Positions 43,360 to 51,932 of a stretch of DNA of 64,000 bases are shown piece after piece. Position 1 is the stretch's first letter; the number at the start of each line of letters is the position of its first letter. The translations under genes and the position numbers were made by a program. This DNA is from CBDDEH01 sp965226865 (GTDB lineage: Bacteria; Chloroflexota; Dehalococcoidia; Lucifugimonadales; JAGWBF01), in assembly GCA_965226865.1 (NCBI GenBank), contig CBDDEH010000004.1, forward strand, positions 124,001 to 188,000, written 5' to 3'. The notes beneath the pieces are model-generated. The model was given only the letters and a program-made list of their open reading frames with translations, had not been told where the DNA came from and made no database searches.

Positions 43360-44592
43360 TCAGAACGGCGATTCTGACGGGCTAACGAAGTTGCTCCATG
43401 CCTGCATTAACGGGCGGCGTTGGTCCAGCAGGTCAGTACGCCTGTATGCCCGTTCAACCGCCGTTCCGACCGTGTGGGCCAGGCACAATTCAATGGCGTT
43501 GTGACTTGCGTTGACCATTTCCTGTTCCTCTGCCCAATCCCTGAAGCTGGACCGGAAACCGTGAGGCACGGCAGGGATACCGCATTTTTTAACCCTGTCT
43601 TCAAGCGCCGCCGTGGAAAGGGATTGCCGGCTTGTCGGGTGTGGGAATAGGTAAGCATCGGGCGCCAAGGTCAACGGCCATTCGGGATCGTCGGCGGGTG
43701 TCCGGTGAAGTTCCCGCGCCCGCCTCAGCAGGTCCAGCGCCTGCCCGGTCAACGGTACACGGTGCGCTTGGCGTTCCTTCATTTTGTGGGCGGGAATTAC
43801 CCACACGTCACCCTGAATCTCGGCCCACGTTACGGCCCGTGCTTCACCGGGGCGGGCAGCGGTAAGTACCATCCATTCAAAGCAGAGTTTCGTTGAATCC
43901 CACGCCTGCGATTCCCGCACCTTCACCAACGCCGCCGGCACGTCCTGATAGGGCAGCGCCAGCCGGTGACACAATACCTTGGGTTGGGGCGGTAGGGAAA
44001 CTTTGGTCAAGCTGCGTTCGGGATTGACGGCAATCAGATCGTTTTCAACCGCCCAATCCAGGACTTGCCGCACCCGTAACTTAATCCGGCGGGCAGCGTC
44101 CGGGAGTTCCCACCAGATCGGTTTCAGCGCCGCCAGGACTTCGCCCCGCCCGATTTCAGTTATGGGAGTGTCGCCAATCACCGGGAAGATATGGCGTTCC
44201 AAAGTCTGTATCCAGTTGCGGGCGTTCTTGTCGCTGGAAAGCTGGCGGGAATGTTCGACGTGTACGAGGCGGGCGACTTCCTCAAAGGCCATGGTCTTGC
44301 GCCGCGCCCTTCCTTCTGGTCTGATACTGGCGGTTTCCCGTTCCTTGGTGGCCCACGGGTTCCGGCCATCGGCAACCGCTACCCTATTCGAGTCGGCCAG
44401 CTTACGCGCCTGGGTCAAGGTTACGGTCGGGAAACCGCCAAGTCCCTTATCCAGCCGCCGCCCGTCAATCACTATGCGCTGAATCCATTGTTTCGATCCG
44501 GCTTTCGTTACTACAAGGAGTAGCCCGCCGCCGTCTGAAAGCCGCCCCGGATCAGTTGCTTTGCGTATGCTTTCTGCCGTTAGTTTCGCCAT
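43360..44592 (-). CDS. P4-type tyrosine integrase next to tRNA-Glu
   Basis: 410 residues from ATG 44592. The N-terminal arm-binding DUF4102-like domain covers about 5-90 (KLTAESIRKATDPGRLSDGG, then LGGFPTVTLTQARKLA) and the core-binding domain about 105-200. The catalytic domain has Arg in TAARPGEARAV, H-x-x-R in HGFRSSFRDW, the LAHTVGTAVERAYRR box with the Tyr nucleophile, and RRPLMQAW at the end, all as in P4-family integrases, which insert at tRNA 3' ends. It lies 104 bases from the tRNA-Glu 3' end and points away from it, so it is the element's own integrase and marks the island border. Confidence 0.92.
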   Translation of the reverse strand: MAKLTAESIRKATDPGRLSDGGGLLLVVTKAGSKQWIQRIVIDGRRLDKGLGGFPTVTLTQARKLADSNRVAVADGRNPWATKERETASIRPEGRARRKTMAFEEVARLVHVEHSRQLSSDKNARNWIQTLERHIFPVIGDTPITEIGRGEVLAALKPIWWELPDAARRIKLRVRQVLDWAVENDLIAVNPERSLTKVSLPPQPKVLCHRLALPYQDVPAALVKVRESQAWDSTKLCFEWMVLTAARPGEARAVTWAEIQGDVWVIPAHKMKERQAHRVPLTGQALDLLRRARELHRTPADDPEWPLTLAPDAYLFPHPTSRQSLSTAALEDRVKKCGIPAVPHGFRSSFRDWAEEQEMVNASHNAIELCLAHTVGTAVERAYRRTDLLDQRRPLMQAWSNFVSPSESPF

Positions 44593-44605
44593 TTGGAATC
44601 CACCC

Positions 44606-44643
44606 TTATGCCACATACTTATACCACACAGCGTTATACCACA
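44606..44643 (-). promoter_or_regulatory. Three direct repeats upstream of the integrase
   Basis: TTATGCCACA (44606), TTATACCACA (44619) and TTATACCACA (44634) lie between the integrase start and the tRNA. Spacings are 13 and 15 bases. Arm-type integrase sites or an autoregulatory operator are the likely meanings, and both are inferred from position. Confidence 0.55.
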
Positions 44644-44695
44644 GTGATATTATAGCTATGGGAAGGGGTTAAATCAAGGCAAAAAGAGGGGAATT

Positions 44696-44772
44696 TGGTA
44701 GCGCATACGGGATTCGAACCCGTGATCTCCGCCTTGAGAGGGCGGTGTCCTAGGCCACTAGACGAATGCGCC
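44696..44772 (-). tRNA. tRNA-Glu (CTC)
   Basis: 77 bases including an encoded CCA. The acceptor stem GGCGCAT pairs with ATGCGCT. The anticodon stem CCGCC/GGCGG encloses the loop CTCTCAA with anticodon CTC. The T arm is CACGGGTTCGAATCCCGT. Its 3' end faces the integrase gene, so it is the probable integration site. Confidence 0.95.
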
Positions 44773-44783
44773 ACGTATACTGC

Positions 44784-44857
44784 TGGCTGGGGATCGTGGA
44801 TTCGAACCACGGCTTGCAGATTCAGAGTCTGCCGTCCTACCACTAGACGAATCCCCA
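44784..44857 (-). tRNA. tRNA-Gln (CTG)
   Basis: 74 bases including CCA. The acceptor stem TGGGGAT pairs with ATCCCCA. The anticodon stem GCAGA/TCTGC encloses CTCTGAA with anticodon CTG. It is transcribed in tandem with tRNA-Glu, 11 bases apart. Confidence 0.95.
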
Positions 44858-44933
44858 ACTCCAAACGATTATATCATTCCACAATTTTGGGGAACAACGC
44901 GATTTCGACCATCCCTGTGACCCCATTCCTATC

Positions 44934-45548
44934 CTAAAAAGGGGGGAATACTGGGAGATAGGCGATCTCTTTGAGGAACTCCTCGGAGGTCTTCATGGTG
45001 CCGATATTTGACAGGTTCTTCAGCGAGGCCTCGTGTAGGGCCATGCTGTAGCCCATCACGCAGTCGGTCAGGGTAACCACGTGGAACTCCCTGGCCACGG
45101 CGTCCCGTGCAGTGCCCTCGACGACACCGTTGGTGGCGATGCCGGTGAAAACCAGGGTAGTCCCGCCGAGAGAACGCAGCACCTTCTCGAGCTCGGTCTG
45201 AAACATCGCCGAATAGCCCCACTTGCGCACGTTGTAGTCGGGATTGGGAAGGTCGTCTATCATCTCGTGACCCCAGGTGCCGGGGCGAAAGCCTTCGTCG
45301 GCAAAGAATGGCCGTAACGTCAGCAGGTGCCCCAAGCCCATCGCCTTTCCGTCCAGGTCCTCCAGAATTGTGAGCTGAGTAGCGACGACAGGGATGCGCT
45401 TCGTCTTGCATACATTCATCACGTTGGCAATCCTCGGCACTATGGGAGCAATTGGGCTGACATCGAAGTTATGCGTGGCGTAGACGCCTTTGTCGCCGCA
45501 AAAGTCGTTTTGCATATCCATGACCATCAGGATTATCTTACCTTCCAT
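44934..45548 (-). CDS. Isochorismatase-family hydrolase lacking the usual catalytic Cys
   Basis: 204 residues. The fold is clear: LMVMDMQNDFCGDKG (catalytic Asp near 11), FRPGTWGHEMI, NVRKWGYSAMFQTELEKVL (catalytic Lys) and the cis-peptide region TLVFTGIATNGVVEGTARDA. In active nicotinamidase/RutB-type enzymes the last segment reads TN-V-C-V-E. Here it is TN-G-V-V-E, so the Cys nucleophile is replaced. The protein may use other chemistry, as isochorismatases do, or bind ligand only. It follows the hydantoinase-like gene by 45 bases on the same strand, suggesting an amide- or ureide-degrading unit. Confidence 0.85.
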   Translation of the reverse strand: MEGKIILMVMDMQNDFCGDKGVYATHNFDVSPIAPIVPRIANVMNVCKTKRIPVVATQLTILEDLDGKAMGLGHLLTLRPFFADEGFRPGTWGHEMIDDLPNPDYNVRKWGYSAMFQTELEKVLRSLGGTTLVFTGIATNGVVEGTARDAVAREFHVVTLTDCVMGYSMALHEASLKNLSNIGTMKTSEEFLKEIAYLPVFPPF

Positions 45549-45593
45549 GCATACACCTCTTTTTGTAACTTGATAGACGGCTCCGGATTGTGA

Positions 45594-46943
45594 TTAACGG
45601 GGGACGAACCTACCGTATCCCTTGTCGCCAACGATCTTTCCGTCTTTCATGACGGTCTTTCCTCTGAGGATGGTCTGCACAGGCCACCCTTTAATGCTCC
45701 AACCTTCATACAGGCTGTAGTCGGAATGGGAGTACAGCTCCTCGGGCTTTACCTCTTTCTCCATGTCCAGGTCCACGATGGTAATGTCCGCATCGGAGCC
45801 GACCTGGACTGTGCCCTTCTTGGGGTAGAGGTTGAACAGCTTGGCAGGGTTGTGGCAGGTGAGCTCCACCACCCTCTCCAGCGTGAGGCCGCGTTTGTGG
45901 ACGCCTTCGCTTAGCAGGACCGGCAATATCATCGCGGTGCCGGGAAACCCAGCAGAGGCCTTCCATATGCTGCCTTGCTGCTTCTTTTCTCGCTTCCTGG
46001 AATTGTGGTCTGACGCAACCACATCGCAGGTGCCATCGAAGACGGTCTCCCATACGGCCTCGACGTCGTCCTGGGTCCGAAGGGGCGGGTTTACCTTGCC
46101 CAGCAAACCCACCTCGGAGTCCCTTGTATGAGTCAAGAAATGGGGGCAGGTCTCGACGTAGATGCCGTCATAACGCTGCCTTTGCTCCCGGAGCACGTCC
46201 ATGGCCTCCTTGCAGCTCACGTGCACGACATAGAGTCTCGCCTTGGTGCGCCGTGCGAAGTAGCAGGCGGTGTGGGTATCGTCGGCCTCGACGAAGTCCG
46301 GGCGGCAGGCGTCCCATGCGCGAAGGCCATCGGCCCCTGACTTTTGGAGCCTGTCGCGAAGCCGCCACACGACCTCTATGTTCTCCGGGTGTACGGCCGT
46401 CATCGCCTGTTGGTGCTGGCCCAACGCTTCCAGGAACTCGTACAACAGGCCGTCGTCGGTACCCGATACTCCCAGATAATCGCCCTCGTCGCCCTTGAAG
46501 CTCATGAAGTATTTAAACGTAGGGACGCCCATTTCAATATAGTCGGACAGGTGGGCGATATGATGATCGGTCATCACGGTGAAATGCAGCACGTAGTCAA
46601 CATAGGCCGACTCGTTGCCTCGCTTGACCTCCGGCTCGAAAAGCTCTTCGTATGGGTCTCCCTTCATCAGGAAGTTGCCTACGGTGGTCACCCCTCCGAT
46701 GGCGGCGGTCATGGTTTCAGACCTATAATCATCGGGTGAGCCCAGGCCGAAATGTACGTGTGGGTCGATCAGTCCAGGCAGGACGTAGTTACCCATCGCG
46801 TCGATCATATCCACTGCCTCAGCGTCGTTGGGACGCTGGAAGATAGCGGCTACTTTGTCGCCGAATATCGCGACATCCACGTCCTGGATGCCTGAAAACG
46901 GGGTAACGAGACGTCCATTCTTTACAATGGTGTCGAACTTCAT
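45594..46943 (-). CDS. Dihydropyrimidinase/hydantoinase-type amidohydrolase
   Basis: 449 residues. It hydrolyses cyclic amides using two metal ions. Ligands are visible in order: HVH in LPGLIDPHVHFG (about 57-61), the likely carboxylated Lys in TFKYFMSFKG (about 150), His in AVHPENIEV, His in LYVVHVSCKE, and Asp in VASDHNSRKRE (about 315). The length and the GYGRFVPR tail are typical of the family. CinA lies 20 bases upstream and the isochorismatase-like gene 45 bases downstream, so it is probably in one transcript. Substrate unknown, with allantoin, hydantoins or dihydropyrimidines possible. Confidence 0.88.
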   Translation of the reverse strand: MKFDTIVKNGRLVTPFSGIQDVDVAIFGDKVAAIFQRPNDAEAVDMIDAMGNYVLPGLIDPHVHFGLGSPDDYRSETMTAAIGGVTTVGNFLMKGDPYEELFEPEVKRGNESAYVDYVLHFTVMTDHHIAHLSDYIEMGVPTFKYFMSFKGDEGDYLGVSGTDDGLLYEFLEALGQHQQAMTAVHPENIEVVWRLRDRLQKSGADGLRAWDACRPDFVEADDTHTACYFARRTKARLYVVHVSCKEAMDVLREQRQRYDGIYVETCPHFLTHTRDSEVGLLGKVNPPLRTQDDVEAVWETVFDGTCDVVASDHNSRKREKKQQGSIWKASAGFPGTAMILPVLLSEGVHKRGLTLERVVELTCHNPAKLFNLYPKKGTVQVGSDADITIVDLDMEKEVKPEELYSHSDYSLYEGWSIKGWPVQTILRGKTVMKDGKIVGDKGYGRFVPR

Positions 46944-46963
46944 GGCTCTCCTCGAACTAGATG

Positions 46964-48229
46964 TTATTCGCTCTTCGAAGTACCTCGCATTTCCATAAGT
47001 GTTCGGCGGACGAGGTCCAACGCATTGAGGCTGATTCTAGTACGGTCCAGGGTGCTCAGGCCGGCAAAGTGATATTTCCTGCTCTTGGTTATCCCTGCTC
47101 CGGCCAACGATATGTAGGAATTGCCCGGTCCCAGGCTTTCAGAACGGCCGTCGCCCTCAGGTACCATATGCACCGCGAGACCCAGATCGGCTCCGCCAAA
47201 AACCCTAACAGCCTTAGCCAGGGCATCGGTGAGGCCAGGGTCGTCGCCGAGCAGGCTGTCGACGCTGGCTGATCCATCCTGGGAGAAGGATAGGACGCGC
47301 TCTATCGATGGACGGCTACCCCCGACCACACCTTCCAGGAACCGGTCAGGGCTAGCCTGTTGTAACCGCTGAGCGGTCATCCCACCGGTAAGATCCTCGT
47401 ACACCGCGATTGTCATGCCTGTTTGGGACAACACCTTGCCGAAAGCATCTTCCATCGACTCGTCATCGGCCGCGAATATATTGTCTCCAAGCAGCATCCG
47501 GACCTCCTCCTCCAGAGGTCGAATCAGCGCGATGGCAGAGGCACTGTCGGCGGCTTTGGCGGTTATGCGGACATCTACTTGGCCTGGATGGGCCAGCACT
47601 CCCACAGTGGGGTTGCTGGAGTTGACTATGAGGTGGCCCATTTTGTGGTCGACGGAGCTTTCTCCCATATGGGCCACCTTGAGTACACGGTGGACTATTA
47701 TCTCCGATAGACCGAACTTCTCTCGCAAATAGGGAACGACCTCGTGCTCGAACAGCCACTTCATCTCAACGGGGACACCTGGGAGGCTGATCACGACACC
47801 TCGGGGGTCTTCGACGATAAAAGAGGGAGCGGTTCCGTTGGGATTTTCCACAGGGATAGCGCCGGAGGGAATATACGCCTGTTTTTCGTTGTTCGGCGTC
47901 ATTACCATCCCTCGCTCGCCGAACCTGTCTTTTATCTGCTGTAGCAGTCGCTCGTCGACGAGAAGCTGGCGGTCCGTCACCTCGGCCACGACCTCACGCG
48001 TCAAATCGTCCTCAGTGGGGCCAATGCCTCCTGTGGTTATGACCACGTCGGACCTGCCTAGGGCCTGGCTCAGAGTCTCACGCATGCGGTTGGGGTTGTC
48101 CCCGACAACCGTCTTGTAATACAGGTTCACTCCCAGGTCGGCCAGGTGTTGGGCCATCCAGGCCGCGTTGGTGTCCACAATTTGGCCCAAGAGAAGCTCA
48201 GAGCCTATCGATACTATTTCTGCATTCAC
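46964..48229 (-). CDS. cinA: CinA-family nicotinamide-nucleotide amidase-type protein
   Basis: 421 residues. The N-terminal MoCF-like domain (about 1-170) shows IVSIGSELLLGQIVDTNAAW and TTGGIGPTEDDLTREVVAEV, the standard CinA opening. The C-terminal PncC-like domain (about 255-415) has AVYEDLTGGMTAQRLQQASP and then a long serine- and glycine-rich stretch. The intact PncC domain deamidates NMN for NAD recycling. Here the usual A-E-S-C-TGG is changed to V-Y-E-D-LTGG, so activity is uncertain. It starts 118 bases after the dehydrogenase gene. Confidence 0.88.
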   Translation of the reverse strand: MNAEIVSIGSELLLGQIVDTNAAWMAQHLADLGVNLYYKTVVGDNPNRMRETLSQALGRSDVVITTGGIGPTEDDLTREVVAEVTDRQLLVDERLLQQIKDRFGERGMVMTPNNEKQAYIPSGAIPVENPNGTAPSFIVEDPRGVVISLPGVPVEMKWLFEHEVVPYLREKFGLSEIIVHRVLKVAHMGESSVDHKMGHLIVNSSNPTVGVLAHPGQVDVRITAKAADSASAIALIRPLEEEVRMLLGDNIFAADDESMEDAFGKVLSQTGMTIAVYEDLTGGMTAQRLQQASPDRFLEGVVGGSRPSIERVLSFSQDGSASVDSLLGDDPGLTDALAKAVRVFGGADLGLAVHMVPEGDGRSESLGPGNSYISLAGAGITKSRKYHFAGLSTLDRTRISLNALDLVRRTLMEMRGTSKSE

Positions 48230-48262
48230 TGTTTGTAATCCCTCTCCCCCTCGGTCCGCCTC

Positions 48263-48332
48263 TCCCTTGGCAAGGGAAAGGGGGAAGAAAGAAAAGTGGG
48301 GGACACCCCCGCCATCCCGACAAGTCGGGATG
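48263..48332. terminator. Two hairpins between the dehydrogenase and cinA
   Basis: TCCCTTGGCAAGGGA (48263-48277) and CATCCCGACAAGTCGGGATG (48313-48332) are strong inverted repeats in the 118-base gap. The second has an 8-9 bp stem. Neither has a long T tract, so they may be terminators or processing sites, or a dispersed palindromic repeat. Confidence 0.5.
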
Positions 48333-48347
48333 GACTCCCGCTAGACT

Positions 48348-49451
48348 TTAGGGGACCAGGGCTGCTCGGGTTACGTCCGTCTGCCTCTGGTTCCATTCAG
48401 CCTTGGGGAACACCTCGTTGATATCGTCCAACTTGAATTTGTGCGAAACGATCTTGTGGAAAGGCACTTTGTCTTGGGTCTTTACGAGGTACTCCAGGAT
48501 TATCGGCAGCAGAGAAGGCTGGTGGAGCAGAGAGCCCATCACCCGCTTCCCGAGAATCAGTCGTGAAGGATCGATGGAGACCTCACCTTTGAGGATATCG
48601 CCTATCTCCAAGAAAGTACCCCCGGGAGCGAGCATCTCGATGCCCTCTGGGAGGATGTCGGCCCTGCCGACGAGCTCCATCACGATGTCGGCTCCTCGCC
48701 CGTTGGTAAGCTCCTTGACCCGCTGGATGCGTGCTTCGGGAGTGTCGTACTCCTGAACGTTGATTGTGAAGTCCGCTCCAAACTCCTTTGCCAAAGTGAG
48801 GCGGTTTTCAAGCCGGTCGATGGCGATCACCCGGTTGGCGCCCATATCCTTTGCGAAGGCGGCGGCATTCAGCCCGAGGCCACCGGCGCCGACGACAACC
48901 ACATAATGCCCTTCGGTGGCGCCTGCGTTCATCAGCCCCTGGGCTACCGTTCCCAAAGCACAATTCACCGGGGCCAGAATGTCGTCCGGGAGCTCATCGG
49001 GTATACGAAACACCGGATGGGCAGGGGGAAGGTAAATGAAGTCCGAATAGGTACCGCTGAAGTATGGATATTTGTCAGCCGTAGGAAAGGGCCTGTTGGT
49101 GCAATAGGTGTTCAGACCCTTTAAGCAATAATGGCAGCGGTTGCAGGGGAATATACCGTAATGCATCAGGCGGTCGCCCTCTTTGATCGGCGTCCCGACC
49201 GTGTCGGTGGAGACTCCCTTCCCGAGCTTGTACACGACCCCGAAGCCCTCGTGACCCATTACACGCCCGGTGAATGGTATGGCCATGGCCACGCTGTCGC
49301 CTCTCCAGATATGAAGATCCGTGCCGCATATGCCCGCCTGGACTATCTTGACGACGATTGCACCGGGCTCCGGGTCGGGAAGCTCGTACTCTCGCATTTC
49401 AAAGGGCTTCCCATACTCAACGGCAACGACGACACGTCCCTTTTCGCCCAA
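48348..49451 (-). CDS. Zinc-dependent alcohol/threonine-type dehydrogenase (MDR)
   Basis: 367 residues from TTG 49451, which follows AGGAGGTGG by six bases. The frame extends upstream without a site. It oxidises alcohols with NAD(P). Catalytic zinc ligands are Cys in AGICGTDLHI and His in GRVMGHEGFG. The structural zinc Cys4 is CNRCHYCLKGLNTYC. The Rossmann motif is VVVVGAGGLGLNAAAFAKDM. This set is complete, as in sorbitol/threonine dehydrogenase relatives. It could serve catabolism with the downstream hydrolases. Substrate not inferable. Confidence 0.88.
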   Translation of the reverse strand: MGEKGRVVVAVEYGKPFEMREYELPDPEPGAIVVKIVQAGICGTDLHIWRGDSVAMAIPFTGRVMGHEGFGVVYKLGKGVSTDTVGTPIKEGDRLMHYGIFPCNRCHYCLKGLNTYCTNRPFPTADKYPYFSGTYSDFIYLPPAHPVFRIPDELPDDILAPVNCALGTVAQGLMNAGATEGHYVVVVGAGGLGLNAAAFAKDMGANRVIAIDRLENRLTLAKEFGADFTINVQEYDTPEARIQRVKELTNGRGADIVMELVGRADILPEGIEMLAPGGTFLEIGDILKGEVSIDPSRLILGKRVMGSLLHQPSLLPIILEYLVKTQDKVPFHKIVSHKFKLDDINEVFPKAEWNQRQTDVTRAALVP

Positions 49452-49577
49452 CTTCCACCTCCTAGCTAACTGCCCAGGCATTATAACTCACGGTCATACC
49501 TGTGGAAAGAGTCGCCTGGAGCTGGCACGCCTTTGCTGACAAACCGGCGACACGACGTTAAGATACTCGAGAATCCA

Positions 49578-50699
49578 ATGCCCACAGATGACGACATCAG
49601 GAATCTCTCCCTCGACTTGCTCGAGGGATTGGGTGGTTGCCCGGCCGTGGCGTTTCACGAAAGCAGAGTCGCGGTCTATATCCAGGATTGGCTGGGAAGT
49701 GTCGGTCTATCGGCGGAACCGGACCGATATGGGAACCTTATCGTCCACCATCTAGGTCCTCGAAGCGCCGACAAAGACTGTCCTCCGATAGCCTTTGTCG
49801 CTCATATGGACCACCCGGGTTTTGAGGTGGTGGCTGTAGATGGCGGCGAAGTAACGGCCAAGGCCTTGGGTGGCGTCCCGCCGGCCTGCTTCACCGAGCG
49901 AGTCCCTATCCAGGCCATTTTGCCTGACGATTCAAGGATCGAGGGAGAGACCGCTGGAAGGTACAGCCCTGAAGAGGAGCTAATGGTGTCCCTATATATA
50001 AAGGAAGGCAACACTATCAATCCCTCGGTCCCTGTTGTGCTTGCTCTTCCCGACTTTGAGTTCGACGGCGAGCTTATCCACATGAGGGCTCTGGATGATC
50101 TGGCCGGCTGCGTCAGCATCCTGGTCGCAATGGGTCGTCTGGTGAATGACGAGTCTGTTGGCGAGGTGCACGGCGTTTTCACCAGGGCCGAGGAGGTGGG
50201 CCTGATAGGCGCCCGGCTTATGGCCGCCGAGGGCAGGCTTCCCAAAGAGACCCTGGTTGTTTCGTTGGAGTCGAGCCGGACGCTCCCTGGTGCGGCAATA
50301 GGCGACGGCCCGGTTATACGCGTCGGCGACGCCGCGTTCACCTTCGATGCAGAGGCCGAGGGGGCACTTCTGATGGCACGGGAGGTCCTGGCAGAACAGC
50401 GTCCGGGCTTTAAAGTTCAGCGGCAGCTCATGAGCGGAGGAACGTGCGAGGCCAGCGGGTTCCGATATTTCGGCTACCGGACAACAGGCGTCGCCTTCCC
50501 ATTAGGAAATTATCATAACGCCACTCCGGAAGGAGGAGTCGGCGCCGAGTATATTCACTTGGATGACTTCCTGGCAGGAGTCGAGTTGATAACCGAGGCG
50601 GCCCGCCAAGTCCCCCATAGGAAGGACTCGCGTCCCTGGCAACGTATGAAGAACCTACCCCAAGGCTACGAACAAAGGTTGATTGACACGGCGTCCTAG
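49578..50699 (+). CDS. M42/M20-type zinc aminopeptidase
   Basis: 373 residues from ATG 49578 (the frame is open to 49533). The di-zinc peptidase pattern is visible: VAFVAHMDHPGFEVV (first His ligand), MRALDDLAGCVSI (bridging Asp), and TRAEEVGLIGARLM (catalytic Glu pair). SLESSRTLPGAAIGDG and SGGTCEASGF follow, as in M42 glutamyl/deblocking aminopeptidases. The early AFHESRVAVYIQDWL is also typical. It is cytoplasmic, with no signal peptide, and stands alone on the plus strand between two minus-strand units. Confidence 0.88.
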   Translation: MPTDDDIRNLSLDLLEGLGGCPAVAFHESRVAVYIQDWLGSVGLSAEPDRYGNLIVHHLGPRSADKDCPPIAFVAHMDHPGFEVVAVDGGEVTAKALGGVPPACFTERVPIQAILPDDSRIEGETAGRYSPEEELMVSLYIKEGNTINPSVPVVLALPDFEFDGELIHMRALDDLAGCVSILVAMGRLVNDESVGEVHGVFTRAEEVGLIGARLMAAEGRLPKETLVVSLESSRTLPGAAIGDGPVIRVGDAAFTFDAEAEGALLMAREVLAEQRPGFKVQRQLMSGGTCEASGFRYFGYRTTGVAFPLGNYHNATPEGGVGAEYIHLDDFLAGVELITEAARQVPHRKDSRPWQRMKNLPQGYEQRLIDTAS

Positions 50700-50716
50700 G
50701 CTTCTTACCGGCTCGT

Positions 50717-51028
50717 CTAATACTTTTTGACAGTCTGCTCGATAACGGGGCCCGCTTTGGCAAAGTCTTCCTGACTCATCGCAGGTATCATCTCGACGTC
50801 CGCACTAAACGCTTGCCAGAGAGGCTCCGCAAACCTGGGCAGCTCATGTGTCGCGTCTACGTTGACGACGAAGTAGACTGTCCGTTGCCCGTTCTCCAAA
50901 CAAAAGTAAGAGGCTTCCGGCTGGAGATCGCCCATAATCGTTTCCATTAAATGGCCCATGTGTTGGGCGTCCTTTGCCATCTCATTCCCTACGTCGACTG
51001 GAATAGTCGCCCTCAATAAAAACTTCAC
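50717..51028 (-). CDS. Small hypothetical protein with ferredoxin-like (dimeric barrel) look
   Basis: 103 residues. Strand-helix alternation: MKFLLRATIPVDVGNEMAKD, then EASYFCLENGQRTVYFVVNV then LPRFAEPLWQAF, consistent with a DUF3303-type dimeric alpha/beta barrel. No catalytic motif. It is the last gene of a minus-strand unit after the MBL hydrolase (86-base gap). Confidence 0.6.
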   Translation of the reverse strand: MKFLLRATIPVDVGNEMAKDAQHMGHLMETIMGDLQPEASYFCLENGQRTVYFVVNVDATHELPRFAEPLWQAFSADVEMIPAMSQEDFAKAGPVIEQTVKKY

Positions 51029-51114
51029 GGCGTTCCTCCTAAAAGCGTTGTATTAGCTCGTTCTCGGGCAGAAGCATCCTATATGGCTGCCACTGGGCTG
51101 TCAACGAAACGACT

Positions 51115-51921
51115 CTAGGAAGGAGGCCCTCCACCTTGCATGTTGGAAAGCATTGCTTCCAGAGCGGCCTGATCAGGAAACACGAAGGGCTCCATATCGG
51201 GGATTCTTTTCATCGACTCAACAAGAGACTCTACGCGCCCGTGAGCCGCGGGCAGGTGAGTGCTCAAAATAGTACCCGGCTGTAGCTTTCGGATCGCTTC
51301 GACACCCAGCTCAAACTTGGACCGATCGACCATCCATGTCCAGGGATGATTGGCCTGGTTCCAGACGTTGAAACCGCGCATGAAGTCGGCTTCTGGTATG
51401 TCCGCCGCATCTTCTGTGTACGTCGGGATGAAAGCGCCAAAGGAATCAGCCGAGAAGAGGGTGTTCTCCTTCGAGTCGAAAATGGCGGAGGTTTCCGGTG
51501 CGTCGAACACCGGCGGGCGCAATGCGGTAAGCTTCCGGTCTCCTACGTCCAGACTCTGCCCATGATTCAGAAGGTACACTCGAGGCAGTGGCACCTCCCA
51601 GACGGCCGTCAGCTTGCCCACGCCGATGAAGCTAGTAACCAGCCGTGCGTTAGGAGCTGCCTCTAATATTTCTTGTAGATTGCCAGCGTGGTCGATATCT
51701 TCATGGGTCATTACAACCCATCTCAGGTCCTGGGGATCGACCAACGACCAGAGAGTCGTAAGAAACTCCTCACGATCGATGGGCATCCCAGTGTCGACCA
51801 ACACCGGTTCCTTTCCCTTTATCACAAAAGCGTTTATGGGCAATAAGCCCAAACCCGGAACCGGGGCATGAGAGGGAATGGCATAGACGTCACCGGTAGC
51901 TTTATAAGGCTTTTCCAACAC
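51115..51921 (-). CDS. Metallo-beta-lactamase-fold hydrolase
   Basis: 268 residues. The metal motif is VVMTHEDIDHAGNLQEIL, of the H-x-[ED]-x-D-H type with Glu in the third position as in flavodiiron proteins. A strand with PVLVDTGMPID precedes it, and later metal-site residues include NTLFSADSFG and ILSTHLPAAHG. The HEDIDH form and ADSFG resemble the oxidoreductase-type beta-lactamase domain of flavodiiron proteins, without the flavodoxin domain. The start is 11 bases after the amidohydrolase stop, so the two are co-transcribed. Substrate unknown. Confidence 0.85.
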   Translation of the reverse strand: MLEKPYKATGDVYAIPSHAPVPGLGLLPINAFVIKGKEPVLVDTGMPIDREEFLTTLWSLVDPQDLRWVVMTHEDIDHAGNLQEILEAAPNARLVTSFIGVGKLTAVWEVPLPRVYLLNHGQSLDVGDRKLTALRPPVFDAPETSAIFDSKENTLFSADSFGAFIPTYTEDAADIPEADFMRGFNVWNQANHPWTWMVDRSKFELGVEAIRKLQPGTILSTHLPAAHGRVESLVESMKRIPDMEPFVFPDQAALEAMLSNMQGGGPPS

Positions 51922-51932
51922 AATCCTCCCTT

